64,000 nucleotides of DNA. Origin: Vigna angularis (taxonomy: Eukaryota > Streptophyta > Magnoliopsida > Fabales > Fabaceae). The stretch is taken from positions 10,956,501 to 11,020,500 of the forward strand of contig NC_068970.1 in NCBI RefSeq assembly GCF_016808095.1, in the 5' to 3' direction. Below, piece after piece: positions 23,501-34,443 of the stretch; the first letter of the stretch is position 1, and every line of letters starts with the position of its first letter. The notes under the pieces were generated by a model that saw only the letters and a list, made by a program, of their open reading frames with translations, was not told where the DNA came from and searched no databases. The position numbers and the translations under genes are program-made.

Positions 23501-26500
23501 ATCCATATGCTACAAACACATTCTTGAGCAGTCAAGAAAGAAACTAGATGATAGAGGAGAGTAGATGATATGGTACTGCGAGGATATCATCAAACCGGTG
23601 GCTACAAGTTGTTCAATACCATCAATAAACAAATTGTAGTGAGCAAGGATGTTATGTTTGATGAGTATGATGGTTGGAGTTGGAGCTCAGACACAAATGA
23701 ATAATATAGTGGGGTTATTATTGAGTCTGAGGATGCTGAGACTAGAGAAAAAAGGAATTGATGAACAAGTTGATGAGCTGAGTATAAGAAAATTGTTGTC
23801 TCTTTATGATATCTTTATCATTCACAACCAAATATAGAATTTTCTGTATGAGTAATATCGAGATACATGGAGAGTCCCAGTTATCTCATCCTCTAGCTGC
23901 CAAACGAATCTCAAATACATCAAAGGAATTATGGCAAATAATATTCTGTTTTCAAAGAACAACACTTCAACTCAGAAAATTGACGTTGTTAGGTTCACAG
24001 GTGTAGATTGAGGAGGTGATAAGGATGACCGAAAGAGTACTTCAAGTTTTGTGTTCTTTGTAGAAGGAGCTCCGATCCCTTGGAGCTCAAAGAAGGAACA
24101 AGTGGTTGCATTGCCCACGTGTGAAGCAAAATGCATAGTTGTTGCTATGCTGCATGGATAAAAACAATTTGGATTGAGTTGAAGCATGACGTAGGAACGA
24201 AGTTTTTCATTGACAACAAGTCTGTAATAAACTTGTCAAAGAACCTTGTAACTCATGGAGTATTGACACTAAATTTCACTATTTGAGAGATCAAGTGAAT
24301 GAAGGAAAACTGGAGTTGGTGTACTGCAACACTCATGATCAAGTTGCAAATGTTTTCACCAAATCGAATAGGACTGAAAGATTTAAATTTTTGAGAGATA
24401 ATGATAGGAGATTGAGAGTATATGAAAGGAGAAGGAAGCGTTAGTTAGCCTAACTGCCCTGACAGTTAGGAAAGGCGGGAATGGGTCTGTATAAATAGAT
24501 AGGCTTTGTTAGTTGTTGGGGGTCTTTAGACTGTGGGTAATCTGTACAGGAATTGTTAATCCTGTAGGGGGAGGTTAGGCTCTCATAGTGGCCTTATACT
24601 TGTATTCTTTCTGTTGATAATAAAAAAAGAGGTTATACAGTGTTTTGTTAGTGCATTTATGGTATTAGTTTGGGTTTCTTGATCAGAAACCTATCAATTT
24701 GGTCCGACCTGCCGGATCCAAATTGGGTGTGAGAGCGAGAATGGAGAGGGATACGGAGGGAAGATTGGAGGCAATCGAAATTACGATGGAGGGGATGAAA
24801 GCAGAGTCCCCCGCAGTACGGAGGGATTTACAGCAGATAATGAGGATTCTGGGTACTCAGGTCAATAACTCGGAGGGACACGATAGTTCCGTGAACGAGA
24901 ATCGACATCGAGTAGTGGGGGAAATTGGAGGCAGAGGGGTTGGCGACCACAGTGAGGATCAGAGACCATGGCGGAAACAGGTAGAGTTACCCACGTTCGA
25001 CGCGATGAAACTTTAAAAAATTTGATAGCTGATATAGAAAGGGATCCAAACTGTCATCTAGCTTACACCTTGGAGAATGATAGGCTTCATTACAAGGGGA
25101 GGATGGTGATATCGGCCAGTTCTGCGTGGATTCCCAAATTGTTAGCTGAATTTCATGTGACCAAAACGAGAGGCCATTCGGGGGTGTATCGCACGTATGG
25201 AAGGATAACCAAATCTTTGTATTGGGTGGGTATGAAGAGGGCAATTATGGAGTTCGTTGCAGGGTGCGTGGTGTGTTAGCAGCACAAGTACATGGATGCG
25301 TCCCCCGAGGGGCTATTACAACCGTTACCGATACCCCAAGCTGTGTGGGAAGAGATAAGCTTGGACTTCATAGTGAAGCTACCAAAGTCGCAGGGACATG
25401 ATGCAATCTTAGTGGTGGTAGATAGGCTGAGTAAATACGCCCATTTCATGGCACTAAAACACCCTTATTAAGCTAAAACGGTGGCAGAGGTGTTTACCAA
25501 GGAAATCGTAAGGCTGCATGGGATCCCGGTCTCGATTGTAAGTGATAGGGACCCTTTGTTCCTAAGTATTTTATGGAAAGAGTTATTTAAGATGCAGGGG
25601 ACCCAGCTCAAGATGAGCACCGCTTATCACCTTGAAATGGATGGACAAACAGAGGTAGTAAATCGGATTCTGGAAGGGTATTTGCGATGTTTTTGTTCAG
25701 AGCAACCGAAAAGCTGGCATGCAATGCTGCCTTGGGCTGAGTACTGGTACAATTGAAGTTCCATTTGAACTGGGCCCAGGACTTAACGGCACAACAGGCG
25801 AACAAAAGGAGGAGGGAGGTGGATATTAAGGTGGATGATTGGGTTTATCTGAAGATTAGGCCACATAGACAATCTTCCATGCCGGTTTGATTGCACCCAA
25901 AGCTCTCAGCCCGTTACTTTGGACCGTTCCAAGTGTTGCCGCAGGTGGGGAACGTGGCTTATAGACTCAAGCTGCCAGAATCAGCAAGGATACATTCGGT
26001 GTTTCACGTGTCCCAGCTAAAGAAAGCGGTGGAGGACAAGATAGTAGAAAAGGAACTGCCAGCAGAGCTACAGGCAAAGGGACCGACTTTTTGGCCAGTA
26101 AGGATCCTGGATAATAGTCAAGTCCAGCAAGGAGAAGAGGTAGTGCACCAAGTCTTGGTAGAATGGCAAGAAGGGGGCAGAGAAGGCGCTACTTGGGAAG
26201 ACAGGGCAACTATCCAGGACCAATATCCTGAGTTCAACCTTGAGGACAAGGTTGTTGAGGGGGTGGAGGATAATGATAGGAGATTGAGAGTATATGAAAG
26301 GAGAAGGAATCATTAGTTAGCCTAACTGCCCTGACAGTTAGGAAAGGCGGGAATGGGTCTGTATAAATAGATAGGCTTTGTTAGTTGTTGGGGGACTTTA
26401 GACTGTGGGTAATCTGTATAGGAATTGTTAATCCTGTAGGGGGAGGTTAGGCTCTCATAGTGGCCTTATACTTGTATTCTTTCTGTTGATAATAAAAGGA

Positions 26501-28131
26501 GAGGTTATACTGTGTTGTGCATTTGTGGTATTAGTTTGGGTTTCTTGATCAGAAACCTATCAGATAAATTGAATGTTTTTGTTAGAATAATTACTAAGTC
26601 TACTTGTTAGTGTAGTCAGTAGGACTAAAATAGGGGGTAGTGTGTTGGGTTATCTCTAATCATTGTATCAACTCCATTGTATCAACTCTTTATCTATATA
26701 AATAACAGAACATGAGAGGTGTCTTTCAAGCCCTCAAGAACATATTTTTATCTCGAGTGTTTTTAATGTTGAGAAACTAAATTAAGAGGGAGTGATGAGC
26801 TGTAATTCAGTTCCAATTTTTCCGTAAATGTACAGTACTTCTAACTCACAAGTGAGATTATTGGTATCAAACTATTGTGAAAAGTGTATTTTTCACAATT
26901 ACTTTGTCTCTGTTTTCTCTCTTCTCTGTGTGTGCATCCCAACAAAAACTTCAGTTTTTATGGTTATTATATGCTTTCTTTATTTATTATATTTAAGACT
27001 ACGCTTCCAATTATACTTGAATAAATTATGGACATCTTTGATCTTGTAGTGGATTCCGTGTCCTCCTTTGAAGCCTCCGTTAATGACAAGATTCCGGCCA
27101 GTCCACTACGAGTGCCAGCTAGTCCGTCAAGATTCTCAATGTATCCAAAACTCAGTAGACTTCAATCATTGCATCTCGATCTGAACCAAGTTACAAGAGC
27201 TACTCATAACTTCTCAGAAACATTGCAAATAGGAGAAGGGGGTTTTGGAACTGTCTACAAGGCCAAGTTGGAAGATGGTCTGGTCGTGGCTGTAAAACGT
27301 GCAAAAAAGGTAAGTAGCTCTGAGTATCTAGTTTAAAAGTCTGCATCTAATCGTAGAATGCTCAAGTTCTGGATTCTGTTTTGTTACAAAATTATGCATC
27401 AAAATTGTAGTATGAAATGCTTTGACTGTCATATACCATTGAAATGGTAGAAGTACTTTCTCCATGCTGATATGGCTAAATCGTATAGGAACATTTTGAT
27501 AGTTTGAGAGCAGAATTCAGCAGTGAAGTTCAACTTCTGGCCAAAATTGATCATCGAAACCTGGTGAAGCTACTAGGTTATATTGACAAAGGAAATGAAC
27601 GCATTCTTATTACAGAGTTTGTGCCAAATGGTACCCTTAGAGAACATTTGGATGGTAGGACTATGCACTATTATCTTCCAACATCTGTCTTTGAATATTG
27701 AATCTAATACAGAATATCATGTTATACTATTTGCAGGCATGCGTGGAAAAACACTAGACTTCAATCAGCGCCTTGAAATTGCAATTGATGTTGCTCATGG
27801 CTTGACCTATCTACATCTGTATGCAGGTAGTGATTACTGTAGTATGTAGATTTTGTTCTCCGACGTTTTCTTTTTCCTACAAACCAACTGTAAGATTGTT
27901 CTTCACATCTTACACAACTATAGTATAAATAGATGCTTTGAAATCTTGAGTTTATAGAAAAATGCCTTAAATAGGGTGTTATGTGTTGTCTGATTATTGA
28001 AACAGCATTGACACGACATTATACTCAAAACTGAGTATCTTTTCAACGTATTTCAGTGCAATCAATCTTATATTAGTAGCATATCTAGTTAGAGGTGGGA
28101 AAAGTTGTTTTCAACAATACACACACACACA

Positions 28132-28208
<77 letters not shown>

Positions 28209-28999
28209 CTTGGTAAGGATAGAAACATATTTCATTGCCTTGACATTGTGGCCATTACGTCGTCAGTTTTTAACTTGTGTTAATTCTAGTATATTCATGC
28301 TGCATGATTACCATAGTCTAATAATATTTATAGATCTGCCTATTGAATCTTGATGCGTAGCCTTTGTCATGTATTGGAACAGAAAAGCAAATTATCCATC
28401 GAGACGTGAAATCATCCAACATTCTGCTGACAGAAAGCATGCGAGCTAAAGTTGCTGATTTTGGATTTGCAAAGCTAGGGCCTGTAAACACTGATGAGAC
28501 ACACATTTCTACCAAAGTGAAGGGAACAGTTGGTTATTTGGATCCTGAGTATATGAAAACATACCAACTCACTCCCAAGAGTGACGTTTATTCTTTTGGA
28601 ATTTTGCTTTTAGAAATCGTATCTGGCCGCCGTCCCGTTGAGTTGAAGAAATCTGTTGAAGAGCGTGTTACACTTAGATGGGTAAGCTCATAATTTGGTT
28701 TCATGCATTGTCATCATAAAAAAATTACTGTCAAAACTTTTAAAGTAATTATTGTAAAAATGAATAAAATATGTTTGATCTTTATGCAGGCCTTCAAGAA
28801 GTACAACGAAGGAAGTGTAGTGGAACTGGTGGATCCTTTAATGGAAGAAGCAGTAAACACAGATGTTCTGATGAAGATGTTTGATTTGGCATTTCAATGT
28901 GCAGCACCCATTCGAGCAGATAGACCTGACATGAAATCGGTGAGCGAGCAGTTGTGGGCAATAAGGGCTGATTACCTCAAGAGTGCAAGGAGAACATGA
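20548..28999 (+). CDS. CRCK3: CRCK3-like membrane-anchored receptor-like protein kinase
   Basis: Seven exons: 20548-20809, 20956-21168, 27050-27309, 27489-27654, 27737-27826, 28383-28681, 28790-28999. All junctions are GT-AG and the frame closes at 499 aa. A signal peptide (residues 1-20) and a Cys-containing ectodomain precede a membrane segment in exon 2 ([17 protein letters not shown]). The juxtamembrane part has two SP sites (ASP, about 176 and 183). The kinase domain has GEGGFGTVY (220-228), Lys241 in VAVKR, HRD (336-338), DFG (356-358) and [10 protein letters not shown], all conserved. Order and sequence match Arabidopsis CRCK3, a calmodulin-binding kinase reported as an MPK4 substrate monitored by the immune receptor SUMM2; that role is inferred from homology. 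Intron 2 (5.9 kb) carries a retrotransposon nest but leaves the splice sites intact. Confidence 0.93.
21321..21495 (+). repeat. 5' LTR of the intronic copia element
   Basis: Begins TGTTAAGCTGTAATTCAG and ends TTCTAACA. A degraded primer site TAGTATTAAGAGC follows at 21498. Pairs with 26793-26945. Confidence 0.82.
21544..22285 (+). pseudogene. Copia gag relic
   Basis: It starts [20 protein letters not shown], typical of plant copia gag, then meets a stop at 21607. Further gag-like pieces ([26 protein letters not shown], then [20 protein letters not shown]) lie in more than one frame. No zinc knuckle is recognisable. Confidence 0.8.
22350..24395 (+). pseudogene. Copia pol relic lacking reverse transcriptase
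   Basis: Protease-like [12 protein letters not shown] at about 22448 has lost the DSGAS/DTGCS core. Integrase pieces follow ([16 protein letters not shown] near 23030; [22 protein letters not shown] near 23398). About 23800-23900 jumps from the end of integrase straight to the region before RNase H. RNase H remnants include [11 protein letters not shown] and [18 protein letters not shown] (about 24028-24125). Many stops interrupt it. Confidence 0.8.
24402..24696 (+). repeat. 5' LTR of the nested gypsy element
   Basis: 295 bp, TGATAGGAG...AACCTATCA. It holds a TATAAATA box (about 24491) and an AATAAAA signal near 24620. The sequence after it, TTGGTCCGACCTGCCGGA, is the probable primer site; I could not name the tRNA. 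Confidence 0.9.
24699..25016 (+). pseudogene. Gypsy gag, N-terminal fragment
   Basis: A 105-aa frame with a coiled-coil-like start ([20 protein letters not shown]) and [15 protein letters not shown], the usual entry to the plant gypsy gag capsid domain. The capsid itself is deleted and the frame then overlaps integrase sequence. Confidence 0.75.
25015..26316 (+). pseudogene. Gypsy integrase with chromodomain-like C terminus
   Basis: The HH-CC zinc finger is present ([12 protein letters not shown] ... CVVC). All three catalytic acids are visible: Asp in SLDFIVKLP, Asp in IVSDRDPLF, Glu in DGQTEVVNR. Stops interrupt at about 25277, 25469 and 25755, and the frame shifts before the C-terminal module ([29 protein letters not shown], then [17 protein letters not shown], chromodomain-like). 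Confidence 0.82.
26274..26562 (+). repeat. 3' LTR of the nested gypsy element
   Basis: 289 bp. Differs from the 5' copy by about eight substitutions and one 6-bp indel, counted by eye. Confidence 0.9.
26580..26758 (+). mobile_element. Solo LTR related to the copia element at 1-4015
   Basis: Begins TGTTAGAATAATTACTAAGT and shares GTGTTGGGTTATCT, ATCTATATAAATAA and CTTTCAAGCCCT with the LTR at 3795-4015. It ends TCTCGAGT. A 5-bp GTTTT flanks it (26575-26579 and 26759-26763), though this lies in T-rich sequence. No internal region remains. Confidence 0.75.
26793..26945 (+). repeat. 3' LTR of the intronic copia element
   Basis: Begins TGATGAGCTGTAATTCAG and ends CATCCCAACA. It shares TGTACAGTAC, AACTCACAAGTG, CAAACTATTGTGAA and the CTCT/GTGTGTG tail with the 5' copy. 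The pair has many differences and small indels, so the insertion is old. Confidence 0.82.
28119..28206 (+). repeat. Compound (AC)n-(TA)n microsatellite in kinase intron 5
   Basis: About seven AC units, then roughly 35 TA units. Such runs are prone to length change and assembly error. Confidence 0.95.
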
Positions 29000-29901
29000 G
29001 TAGTGGTATTTGATGATGATGTAGTGAAGTTGGTCTTTATCTCTTTTTTCTTTCTTTATCTATCCTTCCTAAGTATAGATAAAGAAATGAACTGATGTCA
29101 TTTGAATCTCTCTCGGTGACTTTATTTATTCCACAGTACACTGCCTAATGAGTCATTATTGTGAAGTGTGAACATTACTTAGGAAGTGGCAACCCAATGC
29201 TGACTCAGAAAGCAAGACCTGAATAAACAAACTCCGACAAAAGAAAATATACGGCGAGGAACTTCCTTGTCTTGCCACTGAAGTATTTGTCTGTGTAGAG
29301 TTGAAAGTGGATTTTGTAAAATATGAATTTGTTCTTAAAGGATGGTGTTACTTTTTATGTCACAGTGAAAATCGGCTACAAAAATGCGTGTGTTCCATTG
29401 TTAATAAATGATAATTAACACAACGAAATTTTACTCCTTCTAACATTTTACTCCTAAACATACCCATTGAAAAATTGAATAAACTACTCTTTATGACTGC
29501 GAGGCCAAACACCTTCAGAAAACCACGAGTAAATTATTATGACAATATAATGGAGTTAAAGTAAAACGAAATCCACTTGATGCAATTGACAACACACAAT
29601 TTTATGGCAGGCAATTATATATCACATATCATAATTTATGTACAAAGTGCAACAATGAGCAATGGTTGAAAAAAGGGCTCACTGAATCATACAATTATTA
29701 TTTTGTCATATGACTCAGTTTTGTATTCCATGGAGATGGAAAAAAACTATTACTAGTAATCTGGTCTCGTGAATAAGAATTGGTTCTGCAACATAAGAAT
29801 AACTGAGCTGGGAAGCCTTAGTCAGATGCCCAAAAAAAGCTTTAGCAAGAATATGTGAGCTTTTGCTCTGATGACCAAATTTGTGTTGCCTAGACAAGGG
29901 T
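29000..29901. other. Convergent intergenic region between kinase and chloride channel genes
   Basis: It holds the 3' untranslated regions of both genes. No other gene is recognised. Confidence 0.6.
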
Positions 29902-32900
29902 CTAAAATCTTAGTATTTTCCCTGCGTTTCTTACCAAAAAGGGATGCAAACCCAAAATATGTTCTGGAATGAAGTCGTGCCGTGTGAGTATACCAACCAC
30001 AGGTGATCTCTGCGCAGTTAGCAATGCACAAAACTTGGATGAGTGAACATCAGAGAAAAGTAATTAACTTTCTTGATCAAAATTAACAAGGCATGAGAAT
30101 TTTACTTACACTAGAAATCTTGGGTATCACAAGCAGATGCCTTAAACCAAGCGCCCGAAAAAGTGTAAGGGCCTTTCCCAGTGACATTGTCTCCACAACA
30201 GTATAAGGAGAAGTATTAGTAAATGGATGTAGATCTATGAACATGTCCATCTCTTCCTCCGACAACTCTATATCTTCTATTTTTAGACGAACTTTGCTCG
30301 AACCCTTCTTTGCAAAATCATTGGCTGCAAAATTATCAAAGACGGCGCCACTGGTTGCCCCAGGTGAGGATATAAAAGCTTTCTTCTTCAACAATGTGAG
30401 AAGATGGTCACGAAGGATTATGCCAAATAACTCCGGAGCTTCCGACATAGGAGGCTCGTCAATAACAGGAAACCCGTTATGTCCTGTACTTTTGAGAATA
30501 AACACGATGTTACGAACCTTTTCTATGCCATTAAATGTCTGCAGTGGACCTGTTACTACATCACCTACGGTTAGCTGCCTCATATAAGGTTCAGCATGAG
30601 TTTCTAAATATGGCAAACCCTTGGCTTTCATTATAATGTCATATATATTTGCGTTGAAAGCATCTGCGACAGTCTTAGATATGAATAGCACCATCATGAT
30701 TAAGGGTAGCAATAAGAGGTTGTTGGTGAGTTCTAGAATAATTACACACAGAGAAACTGTCGTCCTCATGGATCCACCAAGAAAGGAAGCAGCACCCAGT
30801 ACAGCATAAAGACCATGGTTAAGATTGGAGTTTTTGCCAAGCAGCATTCCAATGACGCGTCCATAAGATGCACCAGTAACAATAACTGGCACAAAAAGAC
30901 CAGCGGGAGCAACAACTCCATAGCTAAAGATACTTAACAAAAAGCATGTAACGAAAAAAATTAGCATTGATGTCAACTCAAACTCGTCATCGGTGTTCTT
31001 GCTAAATAGATTTCTAATAGCATCATCATTCGTGTTGAAAATGAGGCTTGCAAGATCATTGTAATGATTAGGAGCGCACTGGAACTTTTTGTAGATACCA
31101 GACCGGCCGATTGTAGGACAAGGTTCACTTGGATTAGGTGGGCAAGGTCGGCAAGATGTAAACCATGGCAAACCAAAAAGAAGGAAGGATGTACAAATGG
31201 AAATTACACAAGCAAGCAAAATTTTAAAAATGGTTCCTTTCCTGCAAAAGTAAATGATGGAAAGAATGAGCTTTGTATAATGTACAGTACAATGTTAGGA
31301 GAAATTCAATTTGTTGAATGCAATTAAGGCTAAAAGATAGCTCACTCATTGATAAAATTGTATATCCGAAGAACTTTGCTCAGCAGCAAATTAAATAAGC
31401 TGCCAAGTAACCCCCCTATAACACCAAGAATAAAGACTGGAGGAAGATCCACCAAATGATATGAAATACTCGCTGAATAAGCATCAAACATTATCAGTCC
31501 CCCTTTACCAAATAGCCCACATTTACCACTTAAACATAGGTCAATCATGGCACGGAGCAATATTGCAACTATTGCTGCTGTGAAGAAAGCTCTCCACAGA
31601 AGGGCACTTCTCCACCTGTAGGACAGAAATTAAACATTTATTACGGGAACAAATAGACTTATGGATTTTAAGATTGATAAGATAAAACATAACAATTCAT
31701 CCACTGTAAGTAAAGGAAAACCAATTCTAAAAAAAAAATAAGAGAAAATTAATCAGCAGCCTAACAATATATGCCTAACAATCCACCCAAACCCAATGAA
31801 AGTTATGCTTGATAAGAAAAAGGAGCTATTATAGTTTCAGAGGAGTTTGATTTAACATGTTGGTAAACAAAATGGTGAAGAATAAAATTATATTGGATGA
31901 AGTTTGGCCACAATATGCAGCTGAAAACATACAAGAAATAACAAAATTTAAGACAAATTTTTTATCACTAAAAATAAAGGTAAGGAGGAAATAAACATCA
32001 TTGACAAAACCATTCATAAGAAAAAGTATGATTCCAATTCTCAAGCAAAAATCATGAAAATTTGAGAGTTGACAGGAGCAAAGCTATAATGTTTAATAGA
32101 TAGGCAAACAAACCAAGATGCCATCTCTTCCAGAGCAAACAACACACCACCAACAGGGGCGCGGAAAGCAGCAGCCATTCCAGCAGCTGATCCACAGGTT
32201 ATTAGATCTCTCCGATCACGGTCATTCTTAAAAAACTGTAACCATTTCCACGATAGCCCATATCTCTTTGACCCACCCTGACCGAATAATGCTGCTACAC
32301 ATGCACCTGTATGCACCATAGGTCCTGCCTTCCCAATAAGAAGTGATGAAGAAACTGCTGTAATGCTTCCAATAATCTGTAGAAAGAACCAACATGAAAG
32401 TAAATTTCTTCTTCAGGGAAAACAAGAAATCCTGTTTGAGGATGGCTGAATCTGAAAAACGAATCCAGAGTACTAGTTAATTAAGAGACAGTGTTACCTA
32501 TATTATGAAACAAAATGATATTGGAGAAACGTGAAAATTTAATATTAGTTTCAGAATTCTATCACAATTAAGGGAGGAAAATAAAATATAGAATATTGAA
32601 AGCACCATAGATGGAGGAGAGGGGACAACATTGATATATGTCTGCCTCATGTATACGGTATTTAAATTTAGATTAGATAGATGTCTCAGCTGACAGCACA
32701 AATATATTTGTGACAAAAGAATACATCTCACACTAGTTAAACAAGTAATATATACCTAGTGATGATTTTATCATAGCTAACAGGAAATATTAGATGAGTT
32801 AGCCATTCGTCTTTTTTCCCTGATTCCTAAACATGTTCATGAAGACAAAATCATGTACTGTGGGAAACAAGAAAATAACTTACAGACGAAAACGAAAAAT

Positions 32901-34365
32901 AAAAGACAAAAAGAAAGAATCATGTAATTAAATGATGGGTAATGTGGCTAAAACTGTACTGGGAAAGATCATTTGCACACCACAAAAGTTGCATAATTTT
33001 TCATCACTTCACAGCTCTTAGCAACTTAGTACTGTATGTTAAAGTTTTGGAATGTGTTGCTCACCTAACTTTATCTAGAGATAAACAAGAAGTTATATAA
33101 ACAAAAATTAACAATATAGAAAGGAAAGTTATGACTACTGGAAAATGTTGCAAAATTTACACCACTTTGTGAAGTGCCAATAGCAATGTCAATGAATGAT
33201 AATAGGAAAGGGAAGTGGATTCCGTTTTGGACTTACACGCGACTTCAACAATTGGTATAAACTGACCAAATATGGGTAATCTATTGTTCCCTTTCCATCT
33301 TTCATTACTATCTAGTGTTTACGTCATTTGCATACTCCACCTGGCACCTAAAACTTTTAAAGTCCTACGTTCCAAGAAAAATACTAGCAATATGCTTCTC
33401 AAATCTCTCTTTAACTATTGGTTGGAATTTAATAGAACCTAGTGATAATGAACAAAAATTTTGAACATGTGTTGCTATTGTTTTCCTCTATAATTTAACT
33501 GCATGTGCAAACATAGGTCAGAGAACATCAAAATCATATGAAATATGATCATCATAATGGTCAAGATCATATTATTGTATAGGCAAACCCCAACACTAAA
33601 TAAGCGTGGTGTTAGTTCATTGTATACCTTAACAAAAAGAGTTTGCACAGTAAATATTCCAGGTGCGTCCACCCCATTTAGGTAAGCCTTCACCTCAGGT
33701 ATACCTGAACCTGTGGCCGCAGGTGCTATCAAAGCCGTAATTAAGGAGGCAAAAAGCGTGAGAGCCAAATTAGAAACAAAAAATATGAAGAAGGCCAACT
33801 GGAACCTGCGAGAAATCCCAAGCTTCCAAAACTCAACCAATCCATGAAAATAAATTACAAATGGTCAGCTAGAAAAATAAAACAAAAGAATTTAAAACAT
33901 TGTTACCTCTTCTCCAACATCATATTGGAGGTGACCACAAACTTGATGCCAGCGAGATTCTCAACCGCGAGATTGTTGCAGAAGCCAATGAGGCTAACGA
34001 TCATGCCAACGAGAAAGCACAAGAGCCACTTCATAAAAATGTACTGAAATATCTGAGCCTTTCCTCTGCTCCTCCAATCCTGCTTGAAAAAGTCGTTCTC
34101 AAAAATCCTGCACACCCAAAACAGAAAGCGCGAGACTTGAGAGGTGGGTCACGGAAAAGATTTGAACTTTGGGCAAAAGCGCAACACCCAGATGAAAAAA
34201 AGGAGGAAAAACTGACTCATAATCGAGGCTCTCAATCGGGCTGACATTGACGCCGACAATAGCAACCTGGGATGTGGAGTTGACAATGGATCTCTGTGAA
34301 GAAGACAGTAGAGTTTGACGAAGGAGAGGTTCGGAGTCTCCATTCCTGAGGTGGTTTGTTGACAT
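29902..34365 (-). CDS. CLC-g: CLC-g-like voltage-gated chloride channel/transporter
   Basis: Seven exons, in coding order: 34365-34217, 34107-33907, 33805-33628, 32376-32114, 31615-31346, 31241-30110, 30009-29902. All junctions are GT-AG and the frame closes at 766 aa. An in-frame upstream ATG exists at 34443; I chose 34365 because MSTNHLRNGDSEPLL starts like other plant CLC N termini. Signatures: GSGIPE (149-154; Ser instead of Pro favours chloride over nitrate in plant CLCs), GKAGPMVHTG (191-200), APAGLFVP in exon 6, and two C-terminal CBS regions ending GILTRHDFIPEHILGLHP. The gating Glu position is Ala193, which I recall as normal for Arabidopsis CLC-g. Tonoplast chloride transport in salt tolerance is inferred from homology. 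Intron 3 is 1.25 kb. Confidence 0.93.
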
Positions 34366-34443
34366 GACAGGAAGTTGGTGAGAAGTTAAGAGTGTTAAAA
34401 GTTGGAGAGTGAAGTGTGAAAGATGGGAGTTTAGCAGAAACAA

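Larger units (their letters stand above)
24402..26562 (+). mobile_element. Internally deleted Ty3/gypsy element nested in the copia element
   Basis: Two near-identical LTRs (24402-24696 and 26274-26562) with termini TGATAG...CTATCA flank 1.6 kb. The duplication GATAA (24397-24401 and 26563-26567) is perfect. The interior joins the N-terminal part of gag directly to integrase, so protease, reverse transcriptase and RNase H are missing. A purine-rich tract (GAGGGGGTGGAGGA) precedes the 3' LTR. It is non-autonomous. The chromodomain-like C terminus suggests a chromovirus lineage. Confidence 0.9.
21321..26945 (+). mobile_element. Degenerate Ty1/copia element inside kinase intron 2
   Basis: It is bounded by two related short LTRs and a perfect 5-bp duplication AAAAC (21316-21320 and 26946-26950). 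A purine tract AAGAGGGAG precedes the 3' LTR. It holds gag, protease, integrase and RNase H relics, all broken by stops and frameshifts, and lacks reverse transcriptase. Two later insertions sit inside it, at 24402-26562 and 26580-26758. Without it the host intron would be about 250 bp. Confidence 0.88.

Noticed and set aside
24987..25244. Minus-strand open frame over the gypsy integrase
   Set aside because: Antisense shadow of the HH-CC integrase region.
28095..28353. Open frames over the TA tract
   Set aside because: They are (Tyr-Ile)n translations of a microsatellite inside an intron.
32311..32325. Ala in place of the gating Glu in the chloride channel (GKAGP)
   Set aside because: I recall the same residue in Arabidopsis CLC-g, so it is likely a normal feature of this subgroup and not a lesion.
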